A stretch of DNA of 44,457 nucleotides from contig CAMAXP010000038.1 of assembly GCA_945862265.1 (NCBI GenBank), forward strand, positions 1 to 44,457, given 5' to 3'. Below the pieces are notes generated by a model that had not been told where the DNA came from, made no database searches, and was given only the letters and a program-made list of their open reading frames with translations. Source of the DNA: Bordetella parapertussis (GTDB lineage: Bacteria; Pseudomonadota; Gammaproteobacteria; Burkholderiales; SG8-39). A program made the position numbers and the translations under genes. Positions 33,501-40,581 of this stretch are shown one piece after another (position 1 is the stretch's first letter; each line of letters opens with the position of its first letter).

Positions 33501-34335
33501 TACCGCCGCGTATGCGCACTTTGCCGTGGGCGCACTGCTGCAGCTGCCGATCCAGCTGAACGAAGGCTCGATGCGGCCGATCAAAATCGTGGCCGAGCCG
33601 GGGTCGGTGCTGAACGCCAGGTTCCCGGCGCCGGTGTTCGCGCGGACCAGCATCGGCAACTTCGTCCCGGAGCTGATCTTCAGCGCGTTCGCGAAAGCGA
33701 TGCCGGACCGCGTGGTCGCGGGCTCGGGGTCGTCGCCGCTGTGGGCGCAGTACATCTTCGGCCGGCGGCGGGACGGCTCGCAGTTCGCGCCGTTCAACGC
33801 GGCCAACGGCGGCCTCGGCGCTCGCGCCACGCAGGACGGCATCTCGTGCCTCACGTTCCCGGTCAACATCGGCAACACGCCGGTGGAGATTCTCGAGAGC
33901 GACATTCCTGTGCTGGTGAAGTGCCGGGAGCTGTGGGCCGACTCGGCCGGGGCGGGGCGCTTCCGCGGCGGGCTGGGCCAGCATTTCGAGATGCAGGTGC
34001 TCGAAGGCGAGGACGGGCCTGAGGGGCCGCTGCTCATAGGCTTTCGCGGCGGGCGCTACTACTTCACGGTGCCGGGGCTCGCGGGCGGCGGCGACGGGCC
34101 CAATGGCAAGCTGGTGATCAACGGCGAGGTCGCGGTCGGCGGCGGGGACGCCAGCGTTCCGCCCGGCGGCACCATGACCTGCTTCATTCCCGGCGGTGGC
34201 GGCATGGGCGATCCCACGCAGCGCAGCCGCAAGCTCGTGCAGCGCGACATCGCGTACGGCTACGTTTCCCGGGCGGAGGCCGTGCGGCTGTACGGCTGGT
34301 CCGAATCCACGCCTGTCACTTCCACCATCGAATAG
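30559..34335 (+). CDS. Fused hydantoinase/oxoprolinase A-B protein
   Basis: This single 1258-residue chain contains both family subunits. The A half covers residues 1-690 (GCDIGGTFTDLLM, HGTTLVINAVIERKG, LAFDMGGTTAK, GAGGGSIAKV, GPVCYGQGG). A short linker (SARKGSS) leads to the B half, 700-1258 (ETLDAVTLEMLWRRLSS, NDPWNGSGHHNDI, HHVDIGGR, the final CFIPGGGGMGDP). Fusion in the order A-B is the form known from 5-oxoprolinase, which hydrolyses 5-oxoproline with ATP, so this is a candidate oxoprolinase-like enzyme. AGAGGA precedes ATG 30559 by about 9 bases. The Bug gene follows with its ribosome site overlapping the stop, so uptake and hydrolysis are co-expressed. The exact lactam or imide is not known. 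Confidence 0.92.
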   Translation: MGIGIGCDIGGTFTDLLMIDESTGRVFVDKILTTPADPSLAIETGLRGLEKQSPGSIPKALALVHGTTLVINAVIERKGAVTGLITTRGFRDVLEIGREKRYDGNDLQITFPEPLVARPMRLEVDERILTTGRVLTPLDEHSVEVALKSLVAQGVQSIAVCLINSFANPAHEQRIGEIAARVAPGIPITLSHEVLRELKEYERTTTAAVNAYAKPVVERYLKKLDERLGAIGYKGELLLMQSSGGLNSSAMARRFPVQIIESGPAAGAIGAAHYAKLAGYDKVLAFDMGGTTAKMCLVVDGRVVRVNQLEVDRVHRFKRGSGIPVRIPVVDLMEIGAGGGSIAKVSPKGTMEVGPESASADPGPVCYGQGGTEPTVSDADLVLGYLNPGYFLGGRMALDRDKAAAAIEARLGKTLGLTMAQAAWGIHSLVNENMASAAKIYVAEKGESPSSCAVVAFGGAGPVHAYDLARRIGANVVVIPPRAGVASAFGMLIAPSSFDTVRTHRTRATHADVKEIAALFEGMEAEARAGLPRGVDQGEVWFERSADVRYVGQGYDIPVPIDPAILVAGSFKVSLREAFNTVYRHLYGRVFDELELEVMSFRVTAYAPGRKFIDAPEVKSSGTAKCTWRDAYCPVTEKFVPHAVYARGDLWLGVKLEGPAIVEEPESTTVVGVGASITVDASGSLIVTLPGQSARKGSSETLDAVTLEMLWRRLSSGVDEVAAALVRTSFSTVVRDVADYACGVFDAKARLLVRSTDSTPGIAGGLGPMLQHMLTQVRVEDLREGDVLVGNDPWNGSGHHNDIFTASPAFLDGRLVGFAACSAHHVDIGGRRATTESRDNYEEGLRIPVCLLYKGGEPNRDVFSFIASNVRLPETVLGDLRAQVSANHVGCERLREICVERGWPDFQGLADEIIRRSEDIARAEILRIPDGTYTHEAPIEMIDGEKIVLKATVTVEGDELTVDFTGSAKQVRPAINCTIRYTAAYAHFAVGALLQLPIQLNEGSMRPIKIVAEPGSVLNARFPAPVFARTSIGNFVPELIFSAFAKAMPDRVVAGSGSSPLWAQYIFGRRRDGSQFAPFNAANGGLGARATQDGISCLTFPVNIGNTPVEILESDIPVLVKCRELWADSAGAGRFRGGLGQHFEMQVLEGEDGPEGPLLIGFRGGRYYFTVPGLAGGGDGPNGKLVINGEVAVGGGDASVPPGGTMTCFIPGGGGMGDPTQRSRKLVQRDIAYGYVSRAEAVRLYGWSESTPVTSTIE

Positions 34336-34345
34336 GAGGACTGCC

Positions 34346-35314
34346 ATGAACCTCAGGACACTGTCTGCCGCTCTCGCCGCGTGCCTCTGCGCCGGCCTCG
34401 CCGGCGCCCAGGACTATCCCAACAAGCCGGTGCGCATCGTGGTGCCCTGGCCGGTGGGCGGGGTCACCGACATCGGCGCGCGCATCCTCGCCGAGAAGCT
34501 GACCGAGAACCTCGGCAAGTCGTTCGTCGTGGACAACAAGCCCGGCGCCAACGGTTTCATCGGCACGGAGCTGGTGGCCAAGGCCGCGCCGGACGGCTAC
34601 ACGCTGTTGTTTGTCTCGACCACCACGCACGCCGTGGCGCCCGCGCTGTACCGCAAGATCCCCTACGACCCGATCAAGGATTTCGAGGCGGTTTCGCAGG
34701 TGACGTTTGCGCCCACGATCGCAGTGTCGCCGGCTTCGTCGCCGTACAAGACGCTGGCGGACCTCGTGGCCGCCGCCAAGGCCAATCCGGGCAAGCTGAA
34801 CTACGCCACCTACGGCGCGGGCGGGAGCTCGCAGCTGGCGGCCACCTTGTTCATGCAGGCGGCCGGGATCGACATGACGGCGATCCCCTACAAGGGCGCG
34901 ACGCCCGCCGTCACCGGGATGATGTCCGGAGAGACGGACGTGTTCTTCGACTCGATCCCCTCGTCGCTGTCGCACGTGAAGTCGGGGCGGCTCAAGGCGC
35001 TGGCGGTCACGGGACTTGAAAGAGTGCCCGCCGCGCCGGAGATCCCGACGCTGGCTGAGACCTACCCGGGCGTCGTGTACACGGTGTGGCAGGGCGTCGA
35101 GGCGCCGGCCGGCACGCCCAAGGCCGTCGTGGACAAGCTGCACGCCGAGATCCTCAGGGTGACCAACAGCCCGGACGTGCGCGAGAAGATGTTGAAGCTC
35201 GGCGCGATTGCGGTGGGGAGCCCGACGCCGGCGGATTTCGCGCGGCACATCGCGGCGGAGAAGGACAAGCTGGCGGCGCTGATCAAGCGGGCGGGGATCC
35301 CGTTCGTGGACTAG
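34346..35314 (+). CDS. Bug/TctC family substrate-binding protein (4)
   Basis: The 322-residue Bug protein has a short signal peptide ending AGLAGAQ and the motifs YPNKPVRIVVPWPVGG, DNKPGANGFIG, PDGYTLLFVS, IPYKGATPAV and EAPAGTPKAVV. A strong AGGAGG lies 5-6 bases before the ATG and overlaps the stop region of the hydantoinase fusion, so the pair is an operon. It probably captures the substrate or product of that enzyme, for instance a cyclic amide or carboxylate. No membrane subunit is adjacent. The DNA after its stop is disturbed by mobile-element remnants. Confidence 0.94.
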   Translation: MNLRTLSAALAACLCAGLAGAQDYPNKPVRIVVPWPVGGVTDIGARILAEKLTENLGKSFVVDNKPGANGFIGTELVAKAAPDGYTLLFVSTTTHAVAPALYRKIPYDPIKDFEAVSQVTFAPTIAVSPASSPYKTLADLVAAAKANPGKLNYATYGAGGSSQLAATLFMQAAGIDMTAIPYKGATPAVTGMMSGETDVFFDSIPSSLSHVKSGRLKALAVTGLERVPAAPEIPTLAETYPGVVYTVWQGVEAPAGTPKAVVDKLHAEILRVTNSPDVREKMLKLGAIAVGSPTPADFARHIAAEKDKLAALIKRAGIPFVD

Positions 35315-35350
35315 GAAGTGTAAATTTACTGTTCAGTTTTTAAGGACAGT

Positions 35351-35397
35351 GGCGGGTTCCATGTCAATGACATTGTTTTAAATGACAATAACCCGCC
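35351..35397. repeat. Inverted repeat with inner palindrome
   Basis: GGCGGGTT (35351-35358) pairs with AACCCGCC (35390-35397). Inside lies ATGTCA-A-TGACAT (35361-35373). It could fold as a cruciform or terminator-like structure after the Bug gene, but no T-tract follows. Confidence 0.45.
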
Positions 35398-35492
35398 TCG
35401 CTTCGGCGATCCTTTTCTCGCTGGCGCTGGGCGCGCCTTTTGGTGCGGTTGCCGCCGACGCCCCCGATGACCTCGTCAGTGGAGACGGGTAA
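35382..35492 (+). pseudogene. Fragment of a secreted protein gene (signal peptide only)
   Basis: A 36-codon frame begins MTITRLASAILFSLALG, has a clear signal peptide with cleavage at AVAA, and stops soon after (DDLVSGDG). No ribosome site is visible. A signal peptide joined to about ten residues is best read as the 5' end of a truncated gene next to mobile-element debris, though a very small secreted protein is possible. Confidence 0.35.
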
Positions 35493-35662
35493 CGAGTCCT
35501 ACCGGTTCAGCCACAGCAGCGCCACGGCCAAGGCATAGGGAAGCGCCGCGCGGGAAAATTCGCTCCGGGCTACGCCCTACGCGACTTCCCCCGCGCGAAC
35601 CGATCCACGGATCACGTACACTTATGCACAGCCGCCCCTTCAAAGGACGGCCCAAGATCCCT

Positions 35663-35706
35663 GGTCAAAATTCAATCGGCACAGGTGGTCAAATTTCAAT
35701 CGGCGC
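35663..35706. mobile_element. IS21-family-type terminal repeat remnant
   Basis: Two direct copies of a 20-base unit (35663-35682 and 35687-35706, 24-base period, 18 of 20 identical) read GGTCAAA-TTCAATCGGC. Tandem copies of this kind of sequence are known at the ends of IS21-family elements in Burkholderiales. No istA or istB reading frame accompanies them, so only an end is left. Confidence 0.6.
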
Positions 35707-35749
35707 CGACTTCCTGTCTGCCAATAGTAAAAAAAAGGAGAAATGAGCC

Positions 35750-36160
35750 ATGTCTAAGAATGTCCAATACATAGACCCACCCGGGGCCGCTCCCGCACAA
35801 GGTCTCTATAGCAACGCGACGCGGGTCGCCGCCGGCGACTTGTACTTCATCGCCGGGCAACTGGCGGTGGGTGACGACGGTAGCGTGGTGGGTAAAGGCG
35901 ATTTCGAGGCCCAGTTCAACCGGGTCTTCGAGAACATGGGAACCGTCCTCTCGGGGCTTGGCATTACGTTCGACGAAGTCGCCAAGTTCACCACGTACTT
36001 CGTCCATTCGCAGGACATCGAGAAATTCATGGTGCTGAGGCAACAGCTTTTCCCGAAGATCTTCACGAACGGAAAGTTCCCGCCGAATACGATCTGCGTC
36101 ATCGATCGCCTGGTGAAGGAGGACTTCCTGTTTGAGGTCGAGGCGGTCGCGCGCGCCTGA
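35750..36160 (+). CDS. ridA: RidA/YjgF family protein
   Basis: The 136-residue protein is a member of the RidA/Rut family, whose trimeric members hydrolyse reactive enamine or imine intermediates. Visible motifs are LYFIAGQLAVGDDGSVVGKGDFEAQ in two parts, the family helix FNRVFENMGTVLSGLG, and FPPNTICVIDRLVKEDFLFEVEAVA. The usual Arg that binds the carboxylate is not clearly in its normal RxQ position, so it may be one of the other RidA subgroups. AGGAG lies about 12 bases before the ATG. It lies between an IS21-like scar and a truncated hydrolase tail, so its present position is secondary. The partner enzyme could be the amine oxidase or a deaminase, but none is adjacent. Confidence 0.88.
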   Translation: MSKNVQYIDPPGAAPAQGLYSNATRVAAGDLYFIAGQLAVGDDGSVVGKGDFEAQFNRVFENMGTVLSGLGITFDEVAKFTTYFVHSQDIEKFMVLRQQLFPKIFTNGKFPPNTICVIDRLVKEDFLFEVEAVARA

Positions 36161-36262
36161 AGGGCGGAGTTCGCGCGGGTGGCGGAGGCGATGAAAGTCA
36201 TACTTTTATGTTGAAACGGGCAGGCTGGGAGCGGATCGCATGCCAGTTGTCTTTCTGTTTTT
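36161..36262 (+). pseudogene. Truncated 3' end of an alpha/beta hydrolase gene plus downstream DNA
   Basis: Directly after the ridA stop, the frame at 36164-36214 reads AEFARVAEAMKVILLC and stop. The intact hydrolase at 43320-44258 ends AEFARVAEALKVRLFS and stop. Similarity continues past the stop codon into non-coding DNA (ATGC and TTG-CTTTC blocks) to about 36262, matching 44259-44306. It is a diverged copy of the tail of that gene and has no 5' part. Confidence 0.8.
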
Positions 36263-36545
36263 GGAAAATACGACTCTGACCCGGATTTTTCCGGATTTTT
36301 CTGCCAGGTGGGGAAGGGCAGCGATGTATCAGTTTCTGATTCATTGTCTTTCACAACTGTTTCACAAAAATCAGGACACGAATTGCGCGCCGCCCCTACT
36401 CTCTCAACCCGTGCCGGCGAGAGTTGCAATTGTCTGGCCGCACGCCTAACATTATTTTGCATGACGAGGGCGGATTGATCCGCCTGTCGCTTGCGGCGAG
36501 GGTGCAGCGTAACGTGGCTTTGCTATCTACCCAAGGATCCTTCCG
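36263..36545. other. Non-coding region before the monooxygenase-like gene
   Basis: Together with the hydrolase tail this fills 385 bases between genes. It is richer in A and T than the left part of the window, with two GGATTTTT runs near 36284-36297. I see no gene, RNA or clear promoter. Confidence 0.4.
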
Positions 36546-37733
36546 ATGAGTGCCAACCCAGCCTCTGAGTTCGACTACAAGGCTGCCGCCCGCGCCATCC
36601 TCCCGCGCTTGGCCGCGACGGCGAGAAACAGCGAGCAAATGCGGCGTCTAGATGACGACGCGGCCGCTGCGTTGCGCGAATCAGGCCTGGCCTCGGTGCT
36701 GACGCCCCGGCAATTCGGTGGCTACGAGATGTCGCCCAGCGCCCATATCTGGGCTTGTGCCGAACTGAGCCACGTCTGCCCGACGGCCAGCTGGGTGCTG
36801 ATGGTGTGCGTCGCCCACGACTACATCGTGGGCAGGTTCCCCGAGCAATGCCAGCAAGAGGTCTACGAGCTTGGCGCCGACAACCTGGTCGCCGGCGCGC
36901 TGGCGCCCCAAGGCACGGTGGAACGCGTTCCCAACGGCTGGAAACTCAACGGCCGCTGGCAATATGGCAGCGGCTGCGACCATTCCCCCTGGTTCCTGAT
37001 GGGCGCACGGGCGGTCAACCCCTCCAGCGATGAGCCTCTCATCCACCATGTGATGGTCCCCAGGGCCGACATGCAGATCGACGACACCTGGCACACGCTT
37101 GGCATGCGAGGCACCGGGTCCAAGGACCTTCTGGCCAAGGACGCGTTTGTCCCCGAGCATCGTTGCGTGCCGACCTTTCCTACCTTCGTGGGGCTGAGTC
37201 CTTACGCCAAGTCACCCCTTTATCGCCTGCCTGTGTATTCCGGGCTTTCTTCGATGGTGGCAGGGTCCGTCCTCGGTATTGCCGAGCGCTGCATGGAAGA
37301 CTATGTCGCGCAAACCCACCTGCGCCGGAACGCCTATGGCGCCGTGAAATCCGAAAACACGGGCATGCAGCGAAGGATCGCGGAATCCGGTGCCGAGATT
37401 CGTGAGGCCCGCAGGCTGCTGGACGGGATCTGTGATCGCTTCGACGTGGCAATGAAGGAGGACAAAGCCCCGATGTCGCCGGTGGACCGGGCCCAGTTCC
37501 GCTGGGATGCCGCCTACGTTGTGGAACTGTGCAGGCGGGCAGTGGAGCGGATCTTCTCCGCCGCAGGCGCCCACAGCGTCTATGAGGGCAGCCCGGTCCT
37601 GAGGGCGTTCAGGGACATCAATACCGCCTGCCATCATGCCGTGGTCGACTTCGACACCGTGTCTGAAATCCAGGGGCGCGCCATATTGTTCGGGGACATG
37701 AACGAAAATCCCCGGGCAGCACCATTCGCCTAG
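36546..37733 (+). CDS. Acyl-CoA dehydrogenase-fold flavin monooxygenase (group D, HsaA/HpaB-like)
   Basis: The 395-residue protein has the acyl-CoA dehydrogenase fold with the type 2 C-terminal domain (Pfam PF08028). It is built like reduced-flavin-dependent hydroxylases such as HsaA and the HPA hydroxylase C2 component. Motifs are LRESGLASVLTPRQFGGYEM, the central CPTASWVLMVCVAHDYIV, LNGRWQYGSGCDHSPWF, GTGSKDLLAKDAFVPEHR and the closing FRDINTACHHAVVDFD. Such enzymes hydroxylate aromatics or other acids using FMNH2 or FADH2 from a partner reductase, which is absent here. The gene precedes the TRAP transporter genes on the same strand, which may import its substrate. A plain acyl-CoA dehydrogenase is less likely because the catalytic Glu is missing. 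Confidence 0.87.
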   Translation: MSANPASEFDYKAAARAILPRLAATARNSEQMRRLDDDAAAALRESGLASVLTPRQFGGYEMSPSAHIWACAELSHVCPTASWVLMVCVAHDYIVGRFPEQCQQEVYELGADNLVAGALAPQGTVERVPNGWKLNGRWQYGSGCDHSPWFLMGARAVNPSSDEPLIHHVMVPRADMQIDDTWHTLGMRGTGSKDLLAKDAFVPEHRCVPTFPTFVGLSPYAKSPLYRLPVYSGLSSMVAGSVLGIAERCMEDYVAQTHLRRNAYGAVKSENTGMQRRIAESGAEIREARRLLDGICDRFDVAMKEDKAPMSPVDRAQFRWDAAYVVELCRRAVERIFSAAGAHSVYEGSPVLRAFRDINTACHHAVVDFDTVSEIQGRAILFGDMNENPRAAPFA

Positions 37734-37794
37734 GGGCGAGATCGCTTTGCAGATTCACTTCGAACTACCGGTTCAACCTTTCAGGGGGAAAAAG

Positions 37795-38808
37795 ATGCTG
37801 AAGAAATCATTGGGGTCCATGGCGGTCGCGGCTGCGTTTGTGGCGTTCTCGCAAGGCGTGCACGCGCAAGTGGTTTCACTCAGCGTGTCCTCCTGGGCGG
37901 GCCCGAACCATTCCATCAGTGCGGTAGGGCTCAAGGCCTGGTCCCAGGCACTGGAACAAAAGACCAACGGCACCCTGCGCCTGGAAATCAGCTTTCCTCC
38001 CGTGAACCCCGCCGTGATGTACGACCGTGTGCGTGAAGGTATCAGCGACGTTGCCTGGGGATTCAACGGTTACACGCCGGGCCGGTTCGTGGCCTATCAA
38101 ATAGCCGAAATGCCCGGCATTGGCGGCAATTCCGAGGCGACGTCCGTGGCCTATTGGCGCACCCATGAAAAGTACCTGTCCAAACTGGACGAGTACAAAG
38201 GCGTCAGGCTGGTTTCGTTGTTTGCCCAGCCTCCCAGCGTGATCCACACCCGCAAGAAAGTAGGCAGCATCGACGAACTGAAGGGCCTCAAGATCCGCAG
38301 CGGCGGGGGGGTGCAGGGCGACGTGGCCCTTGCGCTCGGCATGGTGCCCGTGCAGGCCCCCGTGAGCCAGGCCTATCCGATGCTCAAGGACGGCGTGGTG
38401 GATGGCAGCTTCTTCCCTGCGGAAACCGCCCTCAGCTTCAAGCTGAACGAAGTCACCGCCAGCCAGATGGGCTTCAAGGAAGGGCTCTTCGGGGGAGCGT
38501 ATTTCGTGATCATGAACCCCGAGAAGCTCAAGGCCTTGTCGCCCGCGCACCGCAAGGCCATCGAAGAAACGTCCGGCGAGTGGCTCTCCCGCACGATCGG
38601 CAAGGCCTGGGAAGGCGCCGAGCGATCGGCTATCACCCAGCTGGAAAAGAGCTTTGTCATGGCCCCCGACGATCTCGACAAGACGGTCATGGCCAGGCTC
38701 AAGCCGATCGAAACCAAGTTCCTCGGCGAGCTCAAAGCCAAGGGCGTGGACAGCGCCGAGGCCATGGCCTTCCTGCGCACCGAAGTCAAGAAGCCTGCTT
38801 CGCGTTGA
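37795..38808 (+). CDS. dctP: TRAP transporter solute-binding protein (DctP type)
   Basis: This is the extracytoplasmic receptor of a TRAP system, 337 residues, with a signal peptide ending VHA before Q25. The core has LGSMAV and VSSWAGPNHS at the N-terminus, MYDRVREGISDVAWGF, and GLKIRSG with the carboxylate-binding Arg168. VVDGSFFPAET and GAYFVIMNPEKL follow. AGGGGGAAAAAG directly before ATG 37795 is a good ribosome site; an upstream TTG at 37747 is unlikely. It begins an operon with dctQ and dctM, so a complete sodium-dependent transporter for an organic acid is encoded. It belongs to the sub-group that binds larger aromatic or lactate-type acids, by general pattern only. Confidence 0.93.
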   Translation: MLKKSLGSMAVAAAFVAFSQGVHAQVVSLSVSSWAGPNHSISAVGLKAWSQALEQKTNGTLRLEISFPPVNPAVMYDRVREGISDVAWGFNGYTPGRFVAYQIAEMPGIGGNSEATSVAYWRTHEKYLSKLDEYKGVRLVSLFAQPPSVIHTRKKVGSIDELKGLKIRSGGGVQGDVALALGMVPVQAPVSQAYPMLKDGVVDGSFFPAETALSFKLNEVTASQMGFKEGLFGGAYFVIMNPEKLKALSPAHRKAIEETSGEWLSRTIGKAWEGAERSAITQLEKSFVMAPDDLDKTVMARLKPIETKFLGELKAKGVDSAEAMAFLRTEVKKPASR

Positions 38809-38833
38809 ACGCCGGCCGTTCCTGACTCAAGGC

Positions 38834-39289
38834 ATGCAATCCATTTCCAGGCTGCTGGCAGGGCTCTCGGCGCTCTCCCTGCTGATGCTGCTGGTATTGA
38901 CCTGCGTGGACGTGGTCGGAAGGTACGTGTTCAACAAGCCGGTGCTGGGCGCCACGGAGATCGAAGACGCCATGATGGGCGTGATGATCTTCGGCGCGCT
39001 GCCCATGGCCAGCTGGAACCAGGCCCACATCACAATCGACATCCTGGACAAGGTCACGCCTGAACGCTGGTTGCAATGGCAGATCAGGCTGATGCAGCTG
39101 GTGGCGGCGGTGTTCATGGGGTTTCTGGGGGTCCGGATGTGGATTTACGCGACCAAGCTGGTCGAATACGGTGACCGGACCATGATGTTGAAAATCCCGC
39201 TCGCGCCGGTGAACTACTTCATCAGCGTGATGCTGTGCTTCTCGGCCGCGCTGCTGTTGCTCAAGGCCTACCGGGGCGCACAGAAATGA
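38834..39289 (+). CDS. dctQ: TRAP transporter small permease (DctQ)
   Basis: The 151-residue membrane protein has four hydrophobic segments. The family hallmark VDVVGRYVFNKPVLGATEIEDAM is present in two blocks (VDVVGRYVF and GATEIED). It couples the receptor to the large permease. ATG 38834 lies 25 bases after the dctP stop with AAGG nearby. Its last codon overlaps the dctM start as ATGA, which ensures equal synthesis. Length is typical. The end of the protein, LLLKAYRGAQK, is cytoplasmic by charge. Confidence 0.92.
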   Translation: MQSISRLLAGLSALSLLMLLVLTCVDVVGRYVFNKPVLGATEIEDAMMGVMIFGALPMASWNQAHITIDILDKVTPERWLQWQIRLMQLVAAVFMGFLGVRMWIYATKLVEYGDRTMMLKIPLAPVNYFISVMLCFSAALLLLKAYRGAQK

Positions 39290-40575
39290 CAGTCGGCATC
39301 CTGTGCATAGGGCTGTTGCTGGTGTTGATCTTCCTGAGGCTGCCGATCGCCTTCGCCATGGCCCTGATCGGTGCCGGTGGCATGCTGGTGCTGAACGGTC
39401 CCCGCGCGGCGATGGGCATCATGACCCAGACCACTTCCGAGGTGGCCGCGGCTTCGAACCTGGCCGTGTTGCCGCTGTTCGTGCTGATGGGCTCACTGGT
39501 CACGCACTCCGGCATGTCGCAAGGGCTCTACCGGGCCGCCCATGCAATGGTCGGACATTTTCGTGGCGGCCTGGCCATGGCGACGGTCCTTGCCTGCGGT
39601 GGGTTCAGCACCATCTGCGGGTCGAGCCTGGCGACCGCCGCCACCATGACGCGCCTGGCCATGCCGGAAATGCGCGAACACAAGTATGCCGACAGCCTGG
39701 CGGCCGGTTCGATCGCGGCCGGCGGCACGCTGGGGATCCTCATCCCCCCCAGCATCATCATGGTCATCTACGGCATGCTGACCGGCGAGAGCGTGGGTAA
39801 ATTGTTCTTTGCAGGGATCCTTCCCGGCATTCTTACCATCGGGCTGTACATGATGGCCATTGCGATCGTGACCAAGGTAAAGCCCGAACTGGGTCCGCCC
39901 GGCCAGCGTTCCACATGGCTGCAACGGTTGGTTGCCATGCAGGGTGTCTGGGGTGTGGCCCTGCTGTTTGTCGTGATCATGGGGGGCATATACACAGGAA
40001 TCTTCACGCCCAACGAAGCAGCGGGCGTCGGCGCTGCCGGCGCCTTGGTGTTTGCCCTGGCCAACGGCAGCCTGAACGCAAAGTCCCTGGGAAAGGTATT
40101 GCTGGAGGCGGCGGAAATCACCTCGGTGATGTTCCTGGTGCTGATCGGCGCGTTGATTTTTGCGAATTTCATGAACGAAGTGGGGTTTGCCAAGGGCCTC
40201 ACCCGCATGGTGTCCGACCTGTCCGTCAACCGCTATGTGATCCTGTTGATCATCGTCGGCATCTACCTGGTGCTCGGATGCTTTTTCGAAAGCATCTCCA
40301 TGATCATGCTGACCGTGCCGATCTTCTATCCGGTGGTGCAGTCATTGGGTTTCGACATGATCTGGTTCGGGATCCTGGTGGTCGTCCTGACCGAGATCAG
40401 CATGATCACGCCGCCCATAGGCCTCAACCTGTTTGTGATCAAGTCGGTGATGCCGGACGTTGCGACTAATGACATCATCCGGGGCGTCATCCCTTTCCTC
40501 GGGGCGGACGTGGTGCGTCTCGCGCTCCTGATCTGCTTTCCCGCCATCAGCTTGTTCCTGCCTTCCATAATGTAG
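39286..40575 (+). CDS. dctM: TRAP transporter large permease (DctM)
   Basis: The 429-residue protein has about twelve helices. The DctM core motifs are TSEVAAASNLAVLPLFVLMG, GGFSTICGSSLATAATMTRL, AAGGTLGILIPPSIIMVIYG and, near the end, TEISMITPPIGLNLFVIK. These hold the substrate-translocation and sodium sites. ATG 39286 overlaps the dctQ stop. It is the third gene of a complete TRAP operon and is followed almost at once by the amidohydrolase gene, which may act on the imported compound. Confidence 0.95.
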   Translation: MTVGILCIGLLLVLIFLRLPIAFAMALIGAGGMLVLNGPRAAMGIMTQTTSEVAAASNLAVLPLFVLMGSLVTHSGMSQGLYRAAHAMVGHFRGGLAMATVLACGGFSTICGSSLATAATMTRLAMPEMREHKYADSLAAGSIAAGGTLGILIPPSIIMVIYGMLTGESVGKLFFAGILPGILTIGLYMMAIAIVTKVKPELGPPGQRSTWLQRLVAMQGVWGVALLFVVIMGGIYTGIFTPNEAAGVGAAGALVFALANGSLNAKSLGKVLLEAAEITSVMFLVLIGALIFANFMNEVGFAKGLTRMVSDLSVNRYVILLIIVGIYLVLGCFFESISMIMLTVPIFYPVVQSLGFDMIWFGILVVVLTEISMITPPIGLNLFVIKSVMPDVATNDIIRGVIPFLGADVVRLALLICFPAISLFLPSIM

Positions 40576-40581
40576 GTGACC

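Larger units (their letters stand above)
35315..35749. other. Disturbed intergenic region with gene and IS fragments
   Basis: This 435-base stretch has no complete conserved gene. From left to right it holds an inverted repeat (35351-35397), a short frame with a signal peptide (35382-35492), a reverse-strand frame ending LPYALAVALLWLNR just before a stop at about 35500 (a probable membrane-protein tail), and two copies of an IS21-like end repeat (35663-35706). The mixture suggests successive insertions and deletions. Confidence 0.6.
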
